A stretch of DNA of 64,000 nucleotides from Avena insularis (taxonomy: Eukaryota > Streptophyta > Magnoliopsida > Poales > Poaceae). Position 1 is the stretch's first letter; each line of letters opens with the position of its first letter. The DNA is taken from NCBI GenBank assembly GCA_023614405.1, contig CM042694.1:482333392-482397391 (forward strand). Reading direction: 5' to 3'. The position numbers were made by a program, and so were the translations under genes. The notes under the pieces were generated by a model. The model was not told the DNA's origin. It was given only the letters and a program-made list of their open reading frames with translations, and ran no database searches. This document shows positions 1 to 10,468 of the stretch, one piece after another.

Positions 1-1373
1 GACCTATTGTGTTTCTGTTGTACCACTCTGAGGGATGTATTACTAGTGAACGGTGTTTCATTGGTGTTATGTCAACGACTATAGTGTACTACATCATGCA
101 GTGGTATGCTGGGTCACCTCATGCACCCAAACACCCGAAGGTAGGAAATACTAGGCCTTTCTCATATGGAGTCATATGCAATTGCTTGTGAAGATAAACC
201 CGGTTGGCAATATGACAAGAGGTAGAGATAGCTTCGGCCCAAAAGTTATATGGGGACTTGAACTCCGCAATCATGGTTCTTGCCATATCCATAAGAGTAC
301 AGTTCTTCCTTTTCGCCACACCATTTTGTTGAGGGGTATAAGGGTGTAGTTCTTGAACTCGGTCCCATTGTCACTTGTAATGGCCAAGATCTTCTTGTTG
401 TGTTGACGTTGCAGTTCATTGGCAAAGTTGATGACGGTTTGTTGAGTCTCACTGTTCTTCTTGAACAATATACCCATGTGTATCTTGAGTAGTCATCAAC
501 AATAACCAAACAATACTTCTTCCCCCCAAGACTATCAAAGGATCGAGGACCAAAGAGATCCATGTGAAGGAGCTCCAAGATCCCATCGGAATAGATGGTG
601 GTAGTTGGGGAGTGTGCCGTCTCATGGAGCTTCCCTTCAATCACTTCATTGGCAAAGTTGATGACGGTTTGTTGAGTGTCACTCTTCTTCTTGAAGAAAT
701 ATACCCATGTGTATCTTGAGTAGTCATCAACAATAACCAAACAATACTTCTTCCCCCCAAGACTATCAAAGGATGGAGGACCAAAGAGATCCATGTGAAG
801 GAGCTCCAAGATCCCATCGTAATAGATGTTGGTGGTTGGGGAGTGTGCCGTCTCATGGAGCTTCCCTTCAATGCATGCCCTACAAACACGATCTTTGACA
901 AAATGCACATTATCTTTTAAACCAAGGATGTGGCCTCCCGTATGGGGGCTTTGCAAATACATCATGTTGACGTGGGCAAGATGGTGATGCCAAAGCAATC
1001 CCACCTCACCTTTAGCCATTAAGCACATCACGGTAGGTGTGGGTTGATTATTGAAATCTACCACATACAAACCGTTCTCGGCGTACCCAATAAAGGCTAT
1101 AGAGATAGTCTTGCTCCACATGAGAACCACAACCTTAGGGGTGAAGTTGGCATCAAAGCCCATGAGTTGAGTTGATGAATGGAAAGTAAATTTTATGAAA
1201 GGGTTTTGACAAGCATAATGTCCACAATGGATATATCCGGTGTGACCACTACCTTACCCAAACCCAATACCTTAGAAATTGATCCATCTCCATAAGTGAC
1301 ACACATATTGGAAGTATTAGGTCTCGTCTCGTCAAGCATCTCTTTACTTCCAGTCATATGACTTGTGGCACCA
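1..1373 (-). pseudogene. Copia element G: protease C-terminus, GAG-pre-integrase and integrase core (broken)
   Basis: Read leftwards from 1373. The protease motif GATSHMTG comes first, followed about 210 bp on by a GAG-pre-integrase zinc finger (HHHLAH, later CRAC) and an integrase core with HMDLFGP (first catalytic Asp), VDDYSRYTWVY and TSDNGTEF (second Asp). The integrase would insert element cDNA into chromosomes. It is dead: the core is partly duplicated, at least one frameshift lies near 470, and the spacing from TSDNGTEF to the third acidic site is shorter than the usual DD35E. At 311-313 the expected Glu of the ERKN motif reads Lys (AKRKN). The fragment continues off the left edge. Its missing upstream half, gag plus WVVDSG, lies at 38380 onward, beyond inserted element A1. 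Family assignment rests on motifs I can read directly. Confidence 0.9.
415..872 (-). repeat. 231-bp in-frame tandem duplication inside the G integrase
   Basis: Two direct copies, about 415-642 and 645-872, encode the same 77-residue stretch, from EGKLHETAHSPTT through LLHMDLFGP and VDDYSRYTWVY to TVINFANE. The unit equals 77 codons, so the reading frame was kept when the duplication formed. The left copy then lost one base in its FKKK segment (cttgaacaat against cttgaagaaat), which shifts the frame. The two copies differ by only a few bases, so the event is young relative to the decay of the element. Confidence 0.9.
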
Positions 1374-2887
1374 TGATGACCCACAAGTATAGGGGGTGTA
1401 TCACAGTATTTTCGATAAGTAAGAGTGTCGAACCCAACGAGGAGCAGAAGGTGCTAACGAGTGGCTAGGAGGAGGAATTCTCTGTAAATACTTAGCAAAT
1501 GGATTTTAAGGGTTTTTTGATAATGCAGGTAAATAAAGTACGAGTAAATAAAAGACAATAAGAATAAATGCAGCAAGTGGCCCAATCCTTTCTTTAGCAA
1601 AGGACAGGCCGGTTGTATTACTTAAGATGACCAAATATTCTCAAGGACACATGGGAATATTGTCAAGTGTTTTCGCTTCATATAGTTGATTAATCTTCTT
1701 TAGTTTGCTAAGTGTTGTGTGGGTGAACATGTGATAATGTACCGACCTTCCTAGGACTAATACATACTTGTGATTATACCCCTTCCAAGCATCTGCAAGT
1801 ACAAGAAAGTAATTAAGGTAGAAACCTAACCATAGCTTTAAACTCTAAGACCCTGGCGTCCCTTGTGCAAAGGTTTCCTAATAGGGGTTCAGGTTTCTGT
1901 CACTCCGGCAACCGCTACGATTAGTAGCCAAATACACAATGCATTCCCCTAGGCCCATATAGGTGAAGTGTCATGTAGTCGACGTTCACATGGCACCACT
2001 AGAAGAAGTACACCACAACTTAAATATCAAACTATTGAATCTTTCTCAACACAATTCCACTACTAACAACATGACTTCTCCCATGTCCTCAAAAACAAAA
2101 CAAACTACTCACAAGACATCATATGGATCATGATTAGAGATGAAATAATGATAAGTAACAATCTGAACATAAACGATAATTCAATGGTTCACTCAATAGC
2201 ATCAACTACAAGGAGTAATCAACACCGGGAAAGTTTCCCCTAAGAACTATGCAAGATTCAACCCAATTGTTACATCGGTATGAGGTGGTGATGATGGTGC
2301 TAGTGGAGATGATGGTGATGATGATAATGATGATGATCCCGATGAAGTCCAGCTTGATGGTGGTGTTGATGGCGACGATCTCCCCTCTCCGGGAAGGAAT
2401 TCCCCCGACAGAATTTTGTCTGCCGGAGAGATCTTTCTCTCTCGGTGTTTTCCACCCCGCAGAGGCGGCGGAATCTTTCTATGGTCTCTCTCCGAGTCTT
2501 AGGGTTTCGAGAGGATAATATACGCCAGAGGGGAAAGCCTGGAGTGGACCAGGGCAGCCACACCACCTGGTGGCGTGGCCTGGGTGGCCGGCGCTAGGGG
2601 GTGGTGTGGGCCCCCTATGGTCCATCTCCACTTCCCCTTCTGGCATTCTTCGTCTTCTGGAAAAATAGGATTTTCCATGTATTTTCCCGGATTTTCTGAT
2701 CTTCGCGAATTTTGCCTCCAAACATCACCTTTTCTACCAGAATCATGACTGCAGCGGTCCATGCTCCAAAAGTCATCAACCATGCAAAAATAGATGAAAT
2801 AACATAAGTATCATCTCTTAATATGAAATATATCAATGAATAACAATGAATTATGATATAGAATAGTGATGCAAAATGGATGTATCA
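1374..2887 (-). repeat. A1 3' LTR (family A)
   Basis: About 1.51 kb, starting TGATGACCCACAAG and ending GGATGTATCA on the plus strand; in element orientation it begins TGATACATCC and ends GGGTCATCA. In element direction it holds an AT-rich U3, a GC-rich palindromic block (2540-2630), a TATA-like segment (gcgtatattatcc, about 2512-2524), then R/U5. A GAT/GGT trinucleotide repeat at about 2285-2345 makes an acidic frame on the opposite strand that I do not regard as a gene. Its partner is the split LTR at 27492-28693 plus 38100-38379, which shares sub-family variants such as aattatgatatagaatag. Confidence 0.92.
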
Positions 2888-2903
2888 ACTCCCCCAAGCT
2901 TAG
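2888..2903 (-). promoter_or_regulatory. A1 3' polypurine tract
   Basis: Directly next to the 3' LTR. The minus strand reads ctaagcttgggggagt, the purine-rich primer site for plus-strand DNA synthesis. The position and G-run are typical of a Gypsy PPT. The same core recurs inside the element at 4836-4851. Confidence 0.85.
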
Positions 2904-4835
2904 ACTTCACTAGTCCCCAAGCGAAAACTGAACTCAATAAACATGACCTCAGGTTTATGGAGTGAAGAGTTGATAAAATAATACGGACAAGAAGCATCAC
3001 ATTCATCAATACATAAGTCATAATAGAAGACAACTCACCATTATATAACTTAACTTGCAAAAAGTAAATGAAACACAATAAAGATACATAAAGTAAATCA
3101 CAATTGGTAATGGCAAACTTAGCTCTTGGTCGAAGAATAGTTGACAATTTACTGGAGTTCACAAATAACTGGTTTTCAAAGATAACTTTCAAAGTAGTAG
3201 ACACTAAGATAAGAGCAAAGTGCAAAACAAGGAACATAAGAAACATGATTGAATAAATCATCATATGAATGAATGAAACACAACAACTCAAAATACTTGT
3301 TGAGGTAGAAGGGAATAGGTTTACTGACTCAACTAAAAAAAGTAAAAGAAAGTCCCTTCGCAGAGGGAAGCAGGGATTTCAAGTTTCATAAAGAGCTTCC
3401 AAAAATTATGATACTTATTAGCTTTCAGCTCTCATTGCCCCTATCATAGGCATCTTTAGGTGATTAAGGTTAAAGTGATCAAATATGAGGATATGCTTGA
3501 CAAGTTGTAAGTTGAAAATCTCATGTCCCTTGAATACGAGGGTCGCTCCTCATGCTACTCAAGTTTAGTCACCGGTAAGTCCTTGTCATAGTAAGTACAT
3601 GTGTATCATGGAGAACTGCCAACGGGGTACCCCTTGCCCGATGATACGGAAGAATCCCCATATCAAAATGACAAGGCAAGCAGACAACAAGCATCTCAGC
3701 AATCTTCTTATTTACCATGGGAATATGGTGCTTTTTTCTCTCTTTCCTCTTTTCTCATCTCCCTTTTTTTTTCTTTTTTTTCTTTTTCTCAATCTCTATC
3801 TCTTTTTTTATAAGAAGAATGCTTCATAGATGCTCATTATGGTTACGTTGCAGGTTTCCACCATGACAGCATGGATTAGACCGGCGGCCTAGGCGTTTCT
3901 CTAACACACATACATAACTCCATGGACTTACAAGCTCCCCTTTCATTTCACACCGACGACATCCATAGACAAAAGAACATGATTTCAACTAGGTGCAAAG
4001 TACCGGTGCAATGTTGAAAGCGTTCCCCATGACAGCATGGTTCTGCTAATTCAACTTACAAAGCGCAAGCATATACGCAACATAGATGGGCACAATGGTT
4101 CAAGTTTATTAAATGCAAGAAAGTAAAGTGTGCCATCAAGTTCGTGAGAGCTTTAATCACTAATATTCACATAACAAGTTTAATTTGGAAGGTAGATAAA
4201 AAACATGAATTTACTTGGAATAGCAATAGTGCTAATAAGTAGGTATGGTGGACACAAATGGCATAGGTTTTGGTTTAAGGATTGGATGCACGAGAAGCAT
4301 TCCCTCTCAGTACGGGTTTTTGGCTAGCAAGGCTGGGTAGCAAGCATAACAGTTGAAGGAAACAAACAAACATAACAGTGATAAAAACAAACATGCAATC
4401 TTCCTTGGAAGCACAAAATATCTTAACTAAAGAATACTAAACTTATGAGCAAATCAAGAAAGAAAGATGATGAAATTATATTTCTTTAGAGTACTTTTAT
4501 CTTTTTCATTCAATTCTCAAAATAGTGTTGCTACTGACCGAGCCAGGTTTGCCAAAACCAACTAAATTAACTCAATGATCCCAAAGTGATACCAATAGTA
4601 ATGACAAGATCAATCATATAACCATGAATTGAAAACTAATAAAAGATATGAGAGTAAATGATAGAACTTCTCATTAATAAACCATAACGGCAACTCACAC
4701 CAATGGATACATAGATATCTAACGAGAGGGGGACACTTCCATAATGCAAACCATCCTACATGATAACTTCTCTATTCATGATATGACTCTACTAAAAAGG
4801 TAAAAAGATAGAAGATACTGATGTGATACCGCGGC
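2904..4835 (-). other. A1 3' noncoding region with cross-family conserved block
   Basis: About 1.9 kb between the two polypurine tracts with no credible ORF. Positions about 3388-4345 form a block also present at 10938-11835 (E), 32220-33180 and 53440-54395 (A2 copies) and 45700-46575 (B), although those elements have different LTRs and ORFs. Recognisable shared strings include agctctcattgcccctatca and atggttctgctaa. The block contains the long polypurine run annotated separately. Confidence 0.8.
3730..3811 (-). repeat. Long polypurine run (minus strand) in A1 3' region
   Basis: About 80 bases that are almost purely C/T on the plus strand, hence A/G in the element RNA sense. The same run is at about 32568-32640 and 53784-53855 in the A2 copies, with small length differences. 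E and B lack it at the equivalent point, so it is particular to family A. Confidence 0.75.
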
Positions 4836-4851
4836 ATTCCCCCAAGCTTGG
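4836..4851 (-). promoter_or_regulatory. A1 internal second polypurine tract
   Basis: The minus strand reads ccaagcttgggggaat, repeating the core AAGCTTGGGGGA of the PPT at 2888-2903. It lies 36 bp past the ORF2 stop and about 1.95 kb from the 3' LTR. A2, E and B carry equivalents in the same relative position. Use as a central plus-strand primer is inferred, not shown. Confidence 0.6.
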
Positions 4852-4886
4852 AACAAACCAAGGGGATGCCAAAACATGATGACGAA

Positions 4887-7030
4887 TTACTCCTTCGGTG
4901 GCGGTGGTATTTGATGGCTCAGTGTTGATGGCGCCAGAAAGATGCTGGTGCGGTGTTGATGTAGAGCTCGTTGGGAACCCCAAGAGGAAGGTATGATGAG
5001 CACAACAACAAGTTTCCCTCAGTTATGAAACCAAGGTTTAATCAAACCAGTAGGAGCAAGGAAACACCCCAAAGGTGTTGCTAGCTGATCTCAAGGTATG
5101 CACTAAAGGCTAGTAGCAACGTGGAGACCTGCACAACACAACCACAGAACTTTGTCCCCAACTTGCGATGAGGTTGTCAATCTCACCGTGTTTTGCTGAA
5201 AACAAAGGATTAAAAGTATCGAATGGAAGGAAGTAATAGTTTGCATAAAGTAAACACAAAGCAGTAAACAGTTTATAGATTGTATATAAAGAAAAAGGAC
5301 CGGGATCCATAGTTCACTAGAGGTGGCTCTCCTTAAGATAGATAACATGCTGGGTGAACAAATTACAGCGGGGCAATTGACAAACATCGAGAAAGCAATA
5401 CATGCATATACTAATCATCTTGACTCCTTTGAGATTTGATTGGGCATTACAACAATATAAATAGACCGCCATCCAACTGCATCTATGACTAATAATCCAC
5501 CTTCAGGTTATCATCCGAACCCCCTCCAGTATTAAGTTGCAAGCAACAGATTATTGCTTTACGAATTGCATGTAAAGTAAACAATACGATTGTTCTATGA
5601 ACAAAGGATTGTTGTTTTCTCCCTAGTAGCAACAACACATCTAGTACCTTAGAGATTTACATCACTTCCCAGTTACCAAAGGCATGAACCCACTATCGAG
5701 CATAAATACTAACACTTGGAGTTGCTAGCATCTACTTGGCCAAAATAGCTACTAACAACGGAAAGCATGCAAGATCACAAATAACAAAGACATGATAGAA
5801 TCAATAATCAATCTGAAATAGCATCTCAATATCCATCGGATCCCCGCAAACACAACATGCAGAATTACAAATAGATGATCTTGATCATGAACGGAGCTCA
5901 CAAGAGCTAGACATGACAGCACAAAGGAGGAGAACCAGCCATCTAGCTACTACATGGATCCGTAGTCCAAGGATGAACTACTCACGCATCACACCGGAGG
6001 CTTGCATGATGATGAAGAAGGCCTCTAGGGTGAATTCCTCTCTCCGGCAGGGTGCCGGGAAGAGCTTCAGATCCCTCCCGATCTAGGGATGGAGATGACG
6101 GCGGCTATAGACTCTTTCTTGGATTTTTGATCGGGCACTTAGGGTTTTCGTCCCGAGGGCATCTTATAGGCGGAAGGAGAGGTCGAGGGTGCCGAGGAGG
6201 CTGACCACTCCTTGGCGCTTGGCCAGTGGGCCGGCGGCGGTGGTGTGGTGGCCTGGCCCCTCTCGTCGCCTCTGCACGCATCGATGACTTACGGAAAATA
6301 GGCACTTTGGCTTTTGTCCCGTCCAATTCGAGAATATTCATTTTCGACTTTCCGGAACCAAAATCAGCAGAAATGTACCGCACTGTGGCTCTTATTGATA
6401 GGTTAGTCCAAGAAATCATATGAAAAGTACTCCAAAGTGTGGACAAAACACAAGAAAGTGGATAAAACCAAGCATGGAACATAAAAAATTATAGATACAT
6501 TTGCAATGTATCAGTAATCTCTCGATGAGCTTTTTGATTAATTTCGCCAAGTCCTCAATCTCGAAGGTGAGAGTACGAATCAACTCCGAGTTTTTCTCAA
6601 TGTGGCTCATGGTCATGTCGGGTTGCGAATTCCAGCTCTTGCGATTCTTTCCCCACTCTTCCTCCTTGAAGTCTTCTTTTCCTACATGGCTAGAACGAGG
6701 CAAATCCCAATTGGAGGGTAGTTTCTTCTTAGGCATATTCTGGTATTGATGCTCATGGATAAGGGTATGGAAAGGATTCTTGGTGCATGGAGGAAGTGAC
6801 TGTGGAGCCAAATATTGAGGTGGAGGTTTCCCTCCAGTTGACATCCGTGCAGTCCTTTTGATCCTAGCAGGGTTTCCCAACACTCCAATGCTTGCAATGG
6901 TAGTGCCGGTGTGCGGATGCTGGCTTTGCTTTGCCTCCTCTTCATCTTCACTCTTGATCTCCTTCTCCTGCCCAGGGTCTTGGAGATCTTCCTCTATAGG
7001 CTCCTTTCCCTTATCCTTGGCGGACACCAT
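4887..7030 (-). pseudogene. A1 ORF2, split by F1 (function unknown)
   Basis: It starts with ATG at 7028-7030 (MVSAKDKGKEPIEEDLQDP), runs to 6514, is interrupted by LTR F1, and resumes at 4956 to end in PPPPKE with a TAA at 4887-4889. About 170 residues precede the interruption: an acidic, Glu/Lys-rich N-terminus, a Pro/His-rich centre, and a helical segment with regular Leu/Ile (LIRTLTFEIEDLAKLIKKLIE) that looks like a coiled coil. The A2 version (33721-33975) shares only the first ~20 and last ~6 residues, with a different middle. No known domain is recognised. A TATA-like box lies about 100 bp upstream of the start. It may be an accessory gag-like or structural protein; that is a guess. Confidence 0.6.
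4957..6513 (-). mobile_element. F1: family-F LTR (solo) inside A1 ORF2
   Basis: About 1.56 kb that aligns along its length with F2 (42356-43937), from gagctcgttggg at the left to the terminal GTATCA. No internal region or second LTR is present, so it is a solo LTR. Its left tip lacks 14 bases found in F2 (gcccaaaatatatc), and no matching TSD flanks it (ggtgt against gtaat), so the end may have been trimmed. The right ~260 bp (U3) resembles the U3 of families B and C, with shared tracts such as ttggcttttgtcccgtcca. It cuts A1 ORF2. Confidence 0.82.
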
Positions 7031-7119
7031 TGTGCTTCTAACTTTCAAGAATAGTTCCTGGCAGAAACATATTGAAACAAAAACACGACGAGAACATGAT
7101 ATACGAACCTCGGGGGATC

Positions 7120-7260
7120 CGGAGGATTATATATTACGAAGTTTTACAACAAAAGGAAGGTACTGGGAGAAAACGGGTCGGAGACGGAGTCCGAGGTGGC
7201 CACACCACCTGCTGGCGTGGCCAGGGGGCCCGCGCCAGGGGGTGGTGCGAGCCACACTGG
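7120..7260 (-). promoter_or_regulatory. A1 internal promoter-like block upstream of ORF2
   Basis: On the minus strand, a GC-rich palindromic stretch (7196-7255, containing ccacctgctggcgtggcc on the plus strand) is followed by the TATA-like taatatataatcc at about 7125-7136, then the ORF2 ATG about 100 bp further on. The same GC-block-then-TATA order occurs in the family A LTR. The two A2 copies keep the arrangement. Promoter activity is inferred. Confidence 0.5.
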
Positions 7261-8165
7261 CTCCGCTTCCGTCCCTCTTTCGCTTCGTTGCTTTCCTTAT
7301 TGGATAAAAGTTCCAAAAATATAATTGGATAGAATTTTCACGGAACTTTCCTTACCAGAACTATTACCTATTCGAAAACGAACTCTGTAGGTCTCTGAAT
7401 TTGGCATTTGGTAGTTCTTCCGGAGTCACCACTTGCATAACATCAATATCTTCATCTTCATACACTTATTGCTCGAGTCATGAAACCTTTCACTTTCTTA
7501 TTACACCATTTTCTCCGATAACCTGGAAATTCCTTTCACACAAAACTTCACACAATTCTCATTAGCAACATTAGTGTAAGCGAGGTAATAAACCTTTTAA
7601 GTCCAAATTCAACTAAAATCCATCAAAACATAAGCTACTGTAGCCACTCCTTCCGAAAACCCAAAAATAATTCAAAAAGGAAATCAATTAAAGAAACAAA
7701 TGCAAGAGTGGCAAAATCTGTCAAAACAGACCAGCAGGTAAAGATCAATTTTTTCGAAAATCTTCTCTTGCTCAAATCAAAAATTGCAAAACTAATGAAA
7801 GTTAAATAACAACTTGGGGCAGAAGCACAAACAATTACAGCTCAATCCTACATACAGAGATCTCTCACGAATTTTTACGGTGAAGCACAAAAATCTGTTT
7901 TGGGACAGCAACTTCCCTAAATCTTGCTTCTCTCTCATTAGAGGTTGATCTTGACACGAAACCAAATAAAAAGGATAAGGAGAGGTTATTACCGAAGTAA
8001 TAACTTCCAAGACTCAAAGAAACAAAAACAACTGAAAACACAAATAAATTTGGTTGTCTCCCAAAAAGCTCTTTCTTTATAACCATTAAGATGGGCATGA
8101 TAATGTCAATGATGCTCACATAAGAATATGAATTGAAGTGAAAGAGAGCATTAAGAAGCAAAAAT
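7261..8165 (-). other. A1 noncoding spacer with conserved block between ORF1 and ORF2
   Basis: No ORF. Positions about 7500-7970 match 34430-34920, 55665-56150 and, more distantly, 47270-47745 in element B. The best-kept part includes two short hairpin-capable strings on the element strand, ctgtcccaaaacag and tctgttttgacaga, both with CUGU/ACAG stems. Such conservation in noncoding DNA of non-autonomous elements suggests an RNA signal, perhaps for packaging or dimerisation. Confidence 0.65.
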
Positions 8166-8208
8166 ACACATGTTTAAGTCTAACCCACTTCCTATGCAAG
8201 GGAATTTT

Positions 8209-8718
8209 TTAAACAAACAATTTGTTGAAACCAGAGGCTACTAGCATAGGAAGGCAAAAGAAGTGCAACATAAAAACTTTCAGCATAAAACGAGGAAACT
8301 TGATATTATTGAGATGCATCAGAACAGTCTTTCCCCTCTCATAATAACTTTCAGTATCATGCATAAATTTAATGATATAACTATTATAAGGACCATTGTA
8401 GCAATAATCACTTATCCTAACAGAAAACATAGGGACACTAGCTCTCATAACACTATTTTGTGAAACAATATTAGAAGTATCTTTACCGAGGAAAGTGTGT
8501 CCATCTTCTACATATTTAGTGACAAAGTCTTTCACATTTGCTACCATAGGTTCATCATCCATTTGTTTATTAGGTTCATCAGCTTTATTTGTACTTTCAT
8601 TAACCATACTAGCTATCACAGAATGTTCCTTTATCTTAACTGGGAAAGGCATTTTCTCAATGTAAGGTTCAGGTAAAACATGATATGAGTATAAACTTCA
8701 GTATTTCTTGCAAGAACA
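8209..8718 (-). pseudogene. A1 ORF1 (gag-like), C-terminal part
   Basis: This is the second half of the Athila-like gag ORF whose first half is at 26537-27378; element J lies between. After a one-base frameshift near 8685 it reads from MPFPVKIKEH through a module with SYYERGK, YLNNIKFP and FMLKVFMLHFFCLPM, a hydrophobic stretch, and stops at 8209-8211. The A2 homologue runs on with YKIPLHRKWVRLK. This C-terminal module is shared with the ORF of element B but is not part of the standard retrotransposon gag domain. Confidence 0.75.
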
Positions 8719-9070
8719 TGTTGGAAATATGCCCTAGAGTCAAATAGTAGTAAGGACTATTATCATATTTCATATAGTTTATGATTAAGTTTTATATCAT
8801 GCTATAACTGTATTGAGTAGAAACATCAATACACGTGTGATATACAAACAACCAGAGGTTCCCAGTGAAACTCTAGTCACTGGTGGTCAACAGATGATCA
8901 TGTTTCCTGATCATGTGGCATTTATGCCAGTTGGAAATGGAGTCAACTCATTCGGAGAATGAGATGATGAACAAATACCCAACCTAAACATCGTGACCCG
9001 ATCATGTCACGAAGTTCAAGTTATGATGATTAGAAATGGATCCTCGTAGACTATTCCTTAGACCATGAGG
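8719..9070 (+). repeat. J 5' LTR, first part
   Basis: The first 352 bp of the 5' LTR, matching 24793-25149 of the 3' LTR. It is interrupted after ...accatgagg by element E and resumes at 18790. Confidence 0.93.
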
Positions 9071-10452
9071 TGATGACCCACAAGTATAGGGGGTGTATCG
9101 CAGTATTTTCGAGGGAAGTGAAACCAATTTATTGATTCGACACAAGGGGAGCCAAAGAATATCTATAAGCCTTAACAACTGAGTTGGCAATTCAGCTGCA
9201 CCTGGAAACAATCTTGCTCACAGCAGTTTATCAGTAGCACCAGTTTTGTAGTAGGAATAGTAAAGTAGCAGCAGTAGTAAAGTAAAGACAGCAGTAACAA
9301 TAGCAGTAAACAATAGGATTCGAGTGCGGTAGGCAGAGGGATGGATGGATGGGCGTTGCATTGACAAGACAATTCACATAGCAATCAGAACATAGGGCAA
9401 TTGCCGATAAATAAGATAAAGCATCCAAGTACTAGATAATCCTAGGCATGTGTTCCATATATAGTCATACGTGCTCGCAATGAGAACTTGCACAACATCT
9501 TTTGTCCTGCCAGCCCATTTGCAGCGGGGCCTCAAGGGAACTACTGGCAATTAAGGTGCTCCTTTTAATAGAGCACCGGAGCAAAGCATTAACACTCCGT
9601 GAACACATGTGATCCTCACATCAAAGCCATTCCTCCGGTATCCCGATTTACATCGCCACTGGGGCCATTGGTTCCGGACAACAACGTGTGTATACAACTT
9701 GCAGATAAGACCATAAACAATACTATCATAATGAATCAATAACATGTTCAGATCTGAAATCATGGCACTCGGGCCCTAGTGACAAGCATTAAGCACAACA
9801 AGTCGCAACAAAGTCATAAAGCACTAATAAAAGATACTAGGCACCATGCCCTAACAATCTGATGCCATTACATGAATGATCTCATCCAATCCCTACCATC
9901 CTCATAGCCTATAGCGGGGTATTACTCACTCATAGATGGGGGAAACATGGATGGTCGATGGAGAAGCGATGGTGATGATGATGGCAATGATCTCCTCCAA
10001 TTCCTCGTCCCGGCAGGGTGCCAGAACGGAGTTTCTGGTGCTGTTTCGTGGAATCTGGTGGTGGTGGTGGAGCGGAACTCCTTCTGAAAAACGTCAACCC
10101 CCCTGAGTTTTTAGGTCAGAAGGCAACTTATAGGCGAAGAGGGAGACCGAGGGGCAGTCTAGGCGGCGGACCACCCGCAGCGGCACTGGGCTTGGCCGTG
10201 GCAGGTGGTGTAGCCTGGGCCCAGCCCCCCTCCGTCTCGTATTCTGGCTCCGGGATTCTTCTGGTGAAATAGGATTTTTGGCATATTTTCCGGGATTTTT
10301 CCTGATAGTTGATTTTCTGCACAAAAAGTAGACACCAGGGCAATTCTGCTAAAACAACGTCAGTCCGTGTTAGTTGCATCCAAATCACGCAAGTTTAGAG
10401 GAGAAAAAATAGCAAAAGTGTTCAGGAAAGTAGATACGTTTTGGACGTATCA
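9071..10452 (-). repeat. E 3' LTR
   Basis: About 1.38 kb, matching 17407-18789 closely. It shares its first ~40 bases with family A (tgatgacccacaagtata) but then diverges (aatttattgattcgacac). It contains a GC-rich block near 10150-10230 and, further along in element direction, a TATA-like ttcgcctataagttgcc at about 10122-10138. Confidence 0.92.
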
Positions 10453-10468
10453 ACTCCCCCAAGCTTAG
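10453..10468 (-). promoter_or_regulatory. E 3' polypurine tract
   Basis: Adjacent to the E 3' LTR; the minus strand reads ctaagcttgggggagt, identical in core to the A1 PPT. Confidence 0.85.

Noticed and set aside
4957..6513. F1 as a full element with TSD
   Set aside because: No interior, no matching flanking repeat, and the left tip differs from F2; only a solo or trimmed LTR can be supported.
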